Below are positions 1-6,763 of a stretch of DNA of 64,000 nt, piece after piece. Each line of letters begins with the position of its first letter. The first letter of the stretch is position 1. The stretch spans positions 186,001-250,000 of the forward strand of contig NZ_CP102293.1 in NCBI RefSeq assembly GCF_025152575.1, given 5' to 3'. This stretch comes from Subdoligranulum variabile (GTDB lineage Bacteria > Bacillota > Clostridia > Oscillospirales > Ruminococcaceae). The notes below the pieces were generated by a model. The model was given only the letters and a program-made list of their open reading frames with translations, made no database searches and was not told the origin of the DNA. The translations under genes and the position numbers were made by a program.

Positions 1-300
1 CATCTGCTCCAGACGGGCGGCATCAGAGTCCTCCGTGGGACGGTAATAGTTGGCGTTCAGACCATTGGCAGCGCAGAAATCCTGCACGCCCTGCCAGGTG
101 TACTGGTTGAAAGACTGGTCGTCAATGTTGCCGACGTCGGTTACAAAAGCAACGTCGGTTTTGCTGCCGCTGCTGCTTTCTGCCGTAGCCTCGGTGCTGG
201 CAGCCTCAGAAGTCGCCGCAGAGGAGGAAGCAGCTCCGCCGCAGGCAGCCAGAGAGAGCGCCATGCAGCCGGCCAGAACCAATGCAAGGAACTTTTTCAT
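1..300 (-). CDS. BMP-family nucleoside-binding lipoprotein, N-terminal part
   Basis: The gene reads leftwards from an ATG at 300 and runs off the left edge, so only the first 100 residues are seen. The N-terminus is a lipoprotein signal with lipobox LAAC, followed by a Ser/Ala/Thr-rich linker. The mature start has KTDVAFVTDVGNIDDQSFNQ, which is typical of the PnrA/Med (BMP) substrate-binding family of nucleoside ABC importers. The protein should sit lipid-anchored outside the membrane and hand nucleosides to a permease beyond the edge. It has its own promoter (363-391) and follows a nucleoside salvage operon on the same strand. The family is clear; the exact ligand is inferred. Confidence 0.88.
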   Translation of the reverse strand, partial: MKKFLALVLAGCMALSLAACGGAASSSAATSEAASTEATAESSSGSKTDVAFVTDVGNIDDQSFNQYTWQGVQDFCAANGLNANYYRPTEDSDAARLEQM

Positions 301-362
301 GGTTTTGATCTCCTTATTCCTGATAAACTTCGGGCGGAGCGTTTCCCCGCCGCTTTGCCTTC

Positions 363-391
363 AGTATAACGGATTTCCGCCGGTTTTGCAA
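363..391 (-). promoter_or_regulatory. Promoter of the downstream BMP lipoprotein gene
   Basis: On the minus strand, TTGCAA (386-391), a 17-nt spacer and TATACT (363-368). The spacer and -35 overlap the 3' arm of the hairpin that ends the upstream gene. Confidence 0.6.
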
Positions 392-410
392 TGGAAAAAC
401 CGGCGGAAAT
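373..410 (-). terminator. Intrinsic terminator after the BMP lipoprotein gene at 442-1596
   Basis: ATTTCCGCCGGTTTT (373-387) pairs with AAAACCGGCGGAAAT (395-409) across a short loop. It lies between two co-directional lipoprotein genes and separates their transcription. Confidence 0.6.
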
Positions 411-441
411 GCATTACAAATATTTAACAAAATGTCAAAAG

Positions 442-1596
442 TCAGTTCTCGATCTCCAGCGTGACAGAAGGTGTGTCCGGCAATGTATCCATATCGGAAT
501 AGGTTTCCACCTTCCGGTCGCTGTTGCGCAGTTCCTCATACAGGCGTTCATACTCCCGTTGGGTAAAGGTGTTGAACCGCCAGGTCGATCCCGCCAGCGC
601 CACGCTGCCGTCGGTATAGCCGAGCTTCTCAGTCTGACCGGCCGCCTCCTGGCTCCAGGTACTGTTGGAGGAGAAGAAATCATACAGCTGTCTCTGCACA
701 GCCGTATTGTAGCACTTCACGGCACTGCCGAGGACGCGTTCTCCCAGTGCATTCTGGTCCCAGTCCGTCGCGAAAATCTTGCCGCCGGTCTGGTTGGCCG
801 CATCCATCGCGCGCTGTACAAGATCGCCCCCGTTGGCCAGGATCAGTCCTGTACCATTATTGTACCAATCCACCAGACGGGATGTCACCAGCGCCGGATC
901 GTCGATGTTGCCGGTGTACCACACGCGCATGGACACTTCCTCGCCCTGCTGCTCCGCCGCATCCTCGGCTCCCTGCAGGAAACCGGTGCAGTAGCGCACC
1001 ACATCCGGCAGTTCCTCATTTCCGGCGAACCCCAGCGCGGTGAACCCTTCCGTCACTGCGGCATACCCGGCCAGGTATCCAGCCTGCTCTTCCTGGAACT
1101 GAACGCAATGTACGTTGGACTCAGTGGTGTACACCGTATAATCCTCATTATGCGGTTCACCGTCAAACAACAGATAATGCACACCGGGGAAATTGGCCTG
1201 CACCTGGAACAGCGCCTCGGCCATTTTTTCGCCGCGGCAGACCACCAGCGTGGCCCCGCTCTGCGCCGCATTGCGCAAAGCTTCCTCCGCCGAATCTGCC
1301 TCACCATCTCCGTAGGTAAAGGACTGCGCCGTATAGCCAAAATTGGAAGCAAAAGTCTGGATTCCTTTCCAGAGCAGCGATTCAGCTCCGGATTCCAGGC
1401 CGTTGCTGTCCGCAGCCAGCGCAATAGCCGAACCACCGGGAAGCGGCGCAGCATCCGCAGCCGCCTGGTATACATACGACGCATCATCCAGCGGCACTGT
1501 AAACTGGGCCGTCTGCTGCGGATTTTCCTCCGATGCACAAGCTGCCAGTGACAGCAGCATGATGACAGAAACAAACAGCGCAACAACTTTTTTCAT
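442..1596 (-). CDS. BMP-family nucleoside-binding lipoprotein
   Basis: A 384-aa secreted lipoprotein. The ATG at 1596 was chosen because an AAGGAG precedes it and it begins a lipoprotein signal with lipobox LAAC; an in-frame upstream start would add 23 non-signal residues. The body has BMP/PnrA features, including alternating hydrophobic strands, a YLLFDGEP segment and a GTGLILANGGDLVQ segment near residue 270. It probably binds nucleosides for ABC import. It directly follows cdd and deoD, so uptake and breakdown of nucleosides are likely co-expressed. It is more divergent from canonical PnrA than its neighbour at 1-300, so a different ligand is possible. Confidence 0.8.
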   Translation of the reverse strand: MKKVVALFVSVIMLLSLAACASEENPQQTAQFTVPLDDASYVYQAAADAAPLPGGSAIALAADSNGLESGAESLLWKGIQTFASNFGYTAQSFTYGDGEADSAEEALRNAAQSGATLVVCRGEKMAEALFQVQANFPGVHYLLFDGEPHNEDYTVYTTESNVHCVQFQEEQAGYLAGYAAVTEGFTALGFAGNEELPDVVRYCTGFLQGAEDAAEQQGEEVSMRVWYTGNIDDPALVTSRLVDWYNNGTGLILANGGDLVQRAMDAANQTGGKIFATDWDQNALGERVLGSAVKCYNTAVQRQLYDFFSSNSTWSQEAAGQTEKLGYTDGSVALAGSTWRFNTFTQREYERLYEELRNSDRKVETYSDMDTLPDTPSVTLEIEN

Positions 1597-1612
1597 GAAC
1601 AATGGGAACTCC

Positions 1613-2056
1613 TTACATCGAGGATTGGGAAGGCTCGGTCTCCAGGTTGGCCGGACCGAACCCATAGGGCAACAGCTCTCCCAGGGTCGTCACAATATAG
1701 TCCTCCTCCGTACGGGCCATAATTACCGTCAGAGAAGGACCGCCAAACTCGAACAGTGCCTGGCGACAGACCCCGCAGGGGCCGGTAACCAGTGTGTTGA
1801 CTGTCCCCTGCATGCTGCCCACAATGGCGATGGCGGAAAACTTCCGTTCACCCTCGCTCACCGCTTTGAACAGTGCCGTACGTTCCGCACAGTTGGTAGG
1901 CGTGTACCCGGCATTTTCAATATTGCAGCCGGTATACACCTTTCCGTCCTGTGTCAGAAGCGCCGCCCCCACCTGAAAATGGGAATACGGCGTGTAGGCA
2001 AATTTTCGCGCCGCGAATGCCTGACGGATCAGCGATCGGATCTGTTCTTTTTCCAT
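1613..2056 (-). CDS. cdd: Cytidine deaminase
   Basis: A 147-aa protein of normal length for homotetrameric cytidine deaminase, which converts cytidine and deoxycytidine to uridine and deoxyuridine with a zinc ion. The zinc and catalytic motifs are visible: NCAERTAL (Cys ligand plus catalytic Glu) and GPCGVCRQ (two further Cys ligands). The N-terminal YTPYSHFQVGAAL segment is the nucleoside-binding part. It lies 3 nt after deoD and just before a nucleoside-binding lipoprotein, giving a salvage operon. Confidence 0.96.
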   Translation of the reverse strand: MEKEQIRSLIRQAFAARKFAYTPYSHFQVGAALLTQDGKVYTGCNIENAGYTPTNCAERTALFKAVSEGERKFSAIAIVGSMQGTVNTLVTGPCGVCRQALFEFGGPSLTVIMARTEEDYIVTTLGELLPYGFGPANLETEPSQSSM

Positions 2057-2059
2057 CGC

Positions 2060-2791
2060 TTACTTCTCCAGATAAGCGTCTGCCCCCAGCGCCACTTTCA
2101 TCATGGCGGTGAAGCTGGTCTGACGCTGTTCCGGGGTCGTGATCTCGGGGGAGACAAAGCTATCCGAGATGGTCAGCAGGCAGGCCGCCCGTTTGCCAAG
2201 CACCTTGGCATTATGGAACAGCGCAAAGCTCTCCATCTCCACAGCGAGGCAGCCTTTTTCGTCCCGCAGACGCTCCCAGTAAGCGGGCTTCTCGTCACTG
2301 GGTTCCCGATAAAAAACGTCCGCAGAATGGATATTGCCCTCGATCAGAGGAATGCCCTGCGCCGCCGCACTGGCTTTCAGGGCAGCATTCAATTCTGCAT
2401 TGGGTTTCTGGATATCGTCGGCATCCCCGCTCTGGGTCACGGCATAATTGCTTTCCGAATAAGCTCCGGCGGCCAGAACCACATCGAACAGTTTGGCTTT
2501 TTCGGTGTAGGAACCAGCCGAACCGATACGGATAATGTTTTCCACGCCGTACTGGCTGTACAGCTCATAGGAATAAATGCCGATGGACGGCATACCCATG
2601 CCGCTGCCCATCACACTGATGGGACGCCCCTGGTAGGTACCGGTGTAGCCGAGCATCCCGCGGACATCCGTGACAAGGCGGGGATTTTCCAGGAAGGTCT
2701 CCGCAATGAATTTAGCCCGCAGCGGATCGCCGGGCATCAGAACAGTTTTGGCGAAATCGCCTTTTTCGGCGCGGTTATGTGGTGTAGACAT
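2060..2791 (-). CDS. deoD: Purine nucleoside phosphorylase, DeoD type
   Basis: A 243-aa protein of the hexameric DeoD family, which splits purine (deoxy)nucleosides with phosphate to give free base and (deoxy)ribose-1-phosphate. Recognisable segments are MSTPHNRAEKGDFAKTVLMP at the start, GDPLRAKFIAE (phosphate site), RIGSAGSY, the VEMESFALF loop that contacts the ribose, and LTISDSF with the catalytic Asp. First gene of the salvage operon, with an AAAGGAG site before the ATG and a readable promoter (2829-2858). Confidence 0.97.
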   Translation of the reverse strand: MSTPHNRAEKGDFAKTVLMPGDPLRAKFIAETFLENPRLVTDVRGMLGYTGTYQGRPISVMGSGMGMPSIGIYSYELYSQYGVENIIRIGSAGSYTEKAKLFDVVLAAGAYSESNYAVTQSGDADDIQKPNAELNAALKASAAAQGIPLIEGNIHSADVFYREPSDEKPAYWERLRDEKGCLAVEMESFALFHNAKVLGKRAACLLTISDSFVSPEITTPEQRQTSFTAMMKVALGADAYLEK

Positions 2792-2828
2792 GATCGCACT
2801 CTCCTTTATTTTTGAGATTGGTCCTTAT

Positions 2829-2858
2829 AGTATACCACATTTGGTGCGTTTGTGGTAA
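2829..2858 (-). promoter_or_regulatory. deoD operon promoter with palindromic operator-like site
   Basis: On the minus strand, TTACCA (2853-2858), 18 nt, TATACT (2829-2834). A 7-bp inverted repeat, TACCACA (2833-2839) and TGTGGTA (2851-2857), covers the spacer and touches both hexamers, which is a plausible repressor site. Confidence 0.55.
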
Positions 2859-2894
2859 AATGAAACAGAAAAATTTGTGAAAGTGAGAGAAACC

Positions 2895-3809
2895 ATGTCC
2901 TTACCGCATCGCTGTCATCTCTGCCCCCGCGCCTGCGGTGCCGACCGCGCAGCCGGTCAAGCCGGTTATTGCGGCGCCGATGACCGCCTGCTGGTGGCTC
3001 GTGCCGCCCTGCATCACTGGGAAGAGCCCTGCCTGAGCGGTGCCCCAGAAGATGTCCGCGGCAGCGGCACTGTGTTTTTCAGCGGCTGCACGCTTCGCTG
3101 CTGTTATTGCCAGAATTATCCCATCAGCCAGGAAGGTGTCGGCAAAGCCATCACCGTGGAGCACCTGGCAGAGATCTTTCTGCGGCTGCAAAGCGAAGGG
3201 GCCCGCAACATCAATCTTGTAACTGCTACGCAGTATCTGCCCCAGGTACGACATGCCCTGGATCTGGCCCGTGCGGACGGTCTGACGCTGCCTGTCGCCT
3301 ATAATACCGGCGGCTATGAAACCGTTGCCGCCGTAAAAGCCCTGGCCGGGTATGTGGATATCTGGCTGACCGACTTCAAATACGCAGATCCCGATCTGGC
3401 GCAACGCCTTTCCTCCGCCCGGGAATACCCTGCCGTGGCGGAGAGCGCCCTGCGCCAGATGCTGGAGCAGACCGGCGCACCGGTGTATGACCATGAGGGC
3501 TTTCTGCAACGCGGTGTCATCGTGCGACACCTGGCATTGCCGGGCTGCGTGCGGGACAGTCGCAACGTCCTGAAGATTCTGGCCCGCCTGCAAAAGGAAA
3601 CGGGAATTCCGTTTGTTCCCAGCCTTATGAGCCAGTTTACTCCTTTTTATAAAGCAGAAGCGCAGGGGCTCGGACGCCGTATCACCACCTATGAGTACCG
3701 CCAGGTCGTCGACGAAGCCATTCGTCTGGGTTTGACCGACGGTTATATGCAGGAAAAGAGCAGCGCCCGGGAAGAATACACCCCGCCGTTTGATCTGGAG
3801 GGCGTCTGA
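2895..3809 (+). CDS. PflX-like radical SAM protein (COG1313 type)
   Basis: A 304-aa protein from the ATG at 2895; a GTG at 2877 in frame lacks a better ribosome site. The N-terminus has a Cys cluster (CHLCPRACGADR ... GYC) followed by the radical-SAM cluster motif CTLRCCYC, which departs slightly from canonical CxxxCxxC spacing only by an extra adjacent Cys. Family members are annotated as pyruvate formate-lyase activating enzyme homologues, but their substrate is not established. The stop overlaps the start of the next gene (TGATG), so the two are translationally coupled. Glycyl-radical activation is a guess from homology only. Confidence 0.82.
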   Translation: MSLPHRCHLCPRACGADRAAGQAGYCGADDRLLVARAALHHWEEPCLSGAPEDVRGSGTVFFSGCTLRCCYCQNYPISQEGVGKAITVEHLAEIFLRLQSEGARNINLVTATQYLPQVRHALDLARADGLTLPVAYNTGGYETVAAVKALAGYVDIWLTDFKYADPDLAQRLSSAREYPAVAESALRQMLEQTGAPVYDHEGFLQRGVIVRHLALPGCVRDSRNVLKILARLQKETGIPFVPSLMSQFTPFYKAEAQGLGRRITTYEYRQVVDEAIRLGLTDGYMQEKSSAREEYTPPFDLEGV

Positions 3810-5689
3810 TGGCTGTAAGTATTGCCTATCTTCTGTTGTTCCTGGCCGCTGGTTTTCTGGTGGCCTGGCGCATTCTCCCCGATGCAGACGGAGCGCTTCT
3901 GCTGCCGCTGGGCTGCAGCTACGGACTTTCCATGCTGGCCGTTTTTCCGGCCCTTTTCGCACTTCTGTTCGGGTTCGGAGAGCTTGCTGCAGTCTGCGCA
4001 GCCATCCCGGTCCTGGTCATCCTTTTGTATGCTTTGTACGGCAGCGCCCCTCTTCACAGAATTCATCACAGCACTGACCACGGTGCCATGTGGATTTGCC
4101 TCGCCCCCCTCCTGCTCGTTACGGTGTACCTGCTCCACACACATATTTTACACGCAGTCGACGGCACACTCCACACCGGTCAAAGCTGTTACGGCGACCT
4201 GCCCATGCACCTGGGGTTTATCGAATACATTGCGCAAAGCGGACAATTCCCTCCCGCCTATCCTCTGTTGGGCGGCGACCATCGGTTTGGCTATCCCTTT
4301 TTGTGTGAGACCGTTTCCAGCGTGTTCCGGGTATTGGGTGCCGACCAGCGTACCGCCTATCTGTTGCCCATGCTTCCTGCCGTATTTGCCGTGTTCGGCA
4401 TGTTCTGGCAGCTGGCCCGCCGGGTTCTGGGCAGTGTTGCCAAGGCAAGTCTTGCCTTTTATCTGTTTTTTCTGGGCAGCGGTTTTGGGTTTGCCTATTT
4501 TCTCGGAAGCCCGGAAGATTTCCAAAGTATTTTCACGGGATTCTATACCACTCCCACCAATTACACCGTCAAAAACATCGTCTGGGTCAATCCCATTGTG
4601 GACCTGATGATTCCCCAGCGTGCCACCCTCTTTGGCTGGTCTTTGCTGTTGCCGGCGCTCCATCTGCTGTGGCGCTTTTGCTATGAAGAAGAACGCCGCC
4701 TTTGGCTGCCGCTGGCATTTCTGGTTCTGCCTCTCCCGCTCACGCACACCCACAGCGCCCTGGCGCTGGTACTGGTATGCCTTGTCGGCGGAGCATACAC
4801 GCTGCTCCATGCCCCACATACCCGCGTCGTATTGCTTCCCTGGGGCGGGCTCGCCCTGCTATGCGGTGTCGCCTGGCTTGCCCAGATGTTGCCCACCGTA
4901 CTTGCACAAAGCGTAGACGGCCAAAACATGCTGCGTTTGCACTTCAACTGGGTCAACAATACCGGAGATGGGACCTTAAAAGACAACTACTTTTGGTTCT
5001 ACATCAAAAATATCGGCATCGTCTATCTGCTGCTCATTCCCGCCTGGTTCCACGCCTCCCGCAAGCAGCGCTGGTTTTACGGCGGCGGCCTGCTCATCTG
5101 GGCGCTGGCGGAGATTGTAGTCTTTCAGCCCAACACCTACGACAACAACAAGCTTCTCTACGTCTGGCATATGCTGGGTTGCCTTTTGGTGGCGCAGTTG
5201 ATCGTGGATTTTCTTGCCAGCCTTCGCCGAGTGTGGGCTCGCCTTGCTGCGGCATGTGTTGTTTGCTTTCTGGGCATGTTCGGCAGCGTGCTTACCATCG
5301 GGCGGGAGGTTGTCAGCGATTATCAGCATTGGAGCGCCGACGAAATTGCACTGGCAGCGTTCGTATCCCAAAACGCCGAAAGCGATGCCCTGTTTCTGAC
5401 CAGCGACCGGCACACCGCTCCGGTCTTCGCTTTGGCCGGCCGACGGATTCTGTGCGGTTCCGGCAGTTATGTCTATTATCACGGCATGGATTACGCCAGC
5501 GAATACCATGCAATGCATACCTTGTACGAAGCCCCCGATGAGGCCACTTTATCTGCCTGGGGTATCGACTATGTCGTATTTGATCCTTCCGTCACCTCGG
5601 AATTTTCCGCCGACGAAAACTGGTATGCCGCCTGTTACCCACTCTGGTATGACAATGACAGCTGCCGCGTTTATAAAATCTCTTCCTAG
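3809..5689 (+). CDS. Large polytopic membrane protein, GT-C/DUF2298-like
   Basis: A 626-aa protein with about a dozen predicted hydrophobic segments spread over residues 1-490 and a soluble C-terminal region of about 130 residues. The first extracytoplasmic part contains GDLPMHLGFIEYIAQ and HRFGYPFLCE, the Asp/His-rich pattern seen in GT-C lipid-linked sugar transferases and in DUF2298 proteins. The C-terminal part has the ISADEIALAAFV/SDRHTAPVFALAGRR style of GT-C periplasmic domains. A role in moving sugars onto an exported glycan is inferred. The start codon overlaps the PflX stop. No close family member is recognised with certainty. Confidence 0.65.
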   Translation: MAVSIAYLLLFLAAGFLVAWRILPDADGALLLPLGCSYGLSMLAVFPALFALLFGFGELAAVCAAIPVLVILLYALYGSAPLHRIHHSTDHGAMWICLAPLLLVTVYLLHTHILHAVDGTLHTGQSCYGDLPMHLGFIEYIAQSGQFPPAYPLLGGDHRFGYPFLCETVSSVFRVLGADQRTAYLLPMLPAVFAVFGMFWQLARRVLGSVAKASLAFYLFFLGSGFGFAYFLGSPEDFQSIFTGFYTTPTNYTVKNIVWVNPIVDLMIPQRATLFGWSLLLPALHLLWRFCYEEERRLWLPLAFLVLPLPLTHTHSALALVLVCLVGGAYTLLHAPHTRVVLLPWGGLALLCGVAWLAQMLPTVLAQSVDGQNMLRLHFNWVNNTGDGTLKDNYFWFYIKNIGIVYLLLIPAWFHASRKQRWFYGGGLLIWALAEIVVFQPNTYDNNKLLYVWHMLGCLLVAQLIVDFLASLRRVWARLAAACVVCFLGMFGSVLTIGREVVSDYQHWSADEIALAAFVSQNAESDALFLTSDRHTAPVFALAGRRILCGSGSYVYYHGMDYASEYHAMHTLYEAPDEATLSAWGIDYVVFDPSVTSEFSADENWYAACYPLWYDNDSCRVYKISS

Positions 5690-5696
5690 CACCATT

Positions 5697-5742
5697 CCCC
5701 CGCCCCACTGCATACTATGCAGCAAAGGGAGGGGGCTTTTTT
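5697..5742 (+). terminator. Terminator-like hairpin ending in T6 that abuts the next start codon
   Basis: CTGCAT (5707-5712) pairs with ATGCAG (5716-5721), extended by a C-rich arm (5697-5706) against a G-rich arm (5727-5735), then TTTTTT (5737-5742). The ATG of the lysozyme gene starts at 5743, so the G-rich arm is also its only visible ribosome binding site. Confidence 0.55.
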
Positions 5743-6615
5743 ATGGCTGTGTTTCAGAACGGCATTGACGTTTCCCGGTATCAGGGCAGCATCAACTGGT
5801 CCAAAGTGGCCGCCGCCGGCAAGGATTTTGTCATCGTACGTCTAGGTTCCAGCAACAGCGGCGGTCTGTATGTAGATCCCTATTTTCTGCAGAATGTCAA
5901 TGGTGCCCATGCCGCCGGGCTGCGCGTGGGAGCCTACTACTATACCTATGCCCGCACCCAAAGCGCCGTGGCCGATGAGCTCTCGCTCTTTATGAACGCC
6001 ATGCAGGGGCTGCAGTTGGAATATCCAGTCTTTGTGGATGTGGAGGATTCCAGTCTGACCAGTCTGGGCCGCACCCAACTGACCAACTTGGTACGATATG
6101 CGATGGATATCCTCTATCAACGCAAATGGTACGCCGGCTGGTACAGCTACACCAATTACATCAACAACTACCTCAACGCGGCCGAACTCAGCGCTTACCC
6201 GCTTTGGGTCGCGGATTACCGCTCCACCCTGGGATATACCGGACCATATACTATGTGGCAGTATTCCGGCAGCGGTACCGTGAACGGAATTTCCGGCGCC
6301 TGCGATCTTAACCGCAGTTACAAGGATTTTCTGCCTGCCATCCAGGCCGGCGGCTTCAACAACTACGGTCCCACCGGCCCCCTGATGCAGAATGTCAGCG
6401 GCTACACGCTGGTCGTTTTCAACGCCCGTACCGAGTATTTCTACACGCCCAACTTCAATGATGTGGTGGGCTATCTGCCGTTGGGCCGTTATACCGTTAC
6501 CCAACGCAGCACCCAAAAATACAACGGATACGACTGGGTCATCTTTGACTACAATGGCGGGTCCTATTGGACTGCGGTACTGGGAGATCGTAACCGACTG
6601 GAAAAAACCGGCTGA
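5743..6615 (+). CDS. GH25 lysozyme-like muramidase
   Basis: A 290-aa protein. Residues 1-200 form a GH25 domain: GIDVSRYQGSINWSKVAAAG at the start, FVIVRLG, a VGAYYYTYA strand, FVDVEDSS carrying the catalytic acidic pair, WYAGWYSY and LWVADYRS, and MWQYSGSGTVNGISGACDLN near the end. Residues from 210 form a separate SH3-like tail. These enzymes cut the MurNAc-GlcNAc bond of peptidoglycan. No signal peptide is seen, which is common in phage-type GH25 proteins but leaves the export route unclear. Its ribosome site lies inside a terminator-like hairpin. Confidence 0.9.
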   Translation: MAVFQNGIDVSRYQGSINWSKVAAAGKDFVIVRLGSSNSGGLYVDPYFLQNVNGAHAAGLRVGAYYYTYARTQSAVADELSLFMNAMQGLQLEYPVFVDVEDSSLTSLGRTQLTNLVRYAMDILYQRKWYAGWYSYTNYINNYLNAAELSAYPLWVADYRSTLGYTGPYTMWQYSGSGTVNGISGACDLNRSYKDFLPAIQAGGFNNYGPTGPLMQNVSGYTLVVFNARTEYFYTPNFNDVVGYLPLGRYTVTQRSTQKYNGYDWVIFDYNGGSYWTAVLGDRNRLEKTG

Positions 6616-6634
6616 CAGATCGGTTGAGGAGCCC

Positions 6635-6706
6635 TTGCGCAACAACTGTAGGTTGTGTTATAATGGTTTTGTTTATTTGACAAAGCTTTCCAATTTATGG
6701 TTTAAT
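6635..6706 (+). promoter_or_regulatory. Two candidate promoters for the topoisomerase pair
   Basis: P1: TTGCGC (6635-6640), 18 nt, TATAAT (6659-6664). P2: TTGACA (6677-6682), 18 nt, TTTAAT (6701-6706). The P1 spacer holds an ACAAC...GTTGT inverted repeat. Confidence 0.5.
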
Positions 6707-6763
6707 AATTTTATATGCGCAAAATACAGTTACGTGTTATGTTACCGCAGGGGGATCCAACGC

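Noticed and set aside
391..1551. 386-codon plus-strand frame
   Set aside because: Antisense to the BMP lipoprotein gene, with no ribosome site and no family text.
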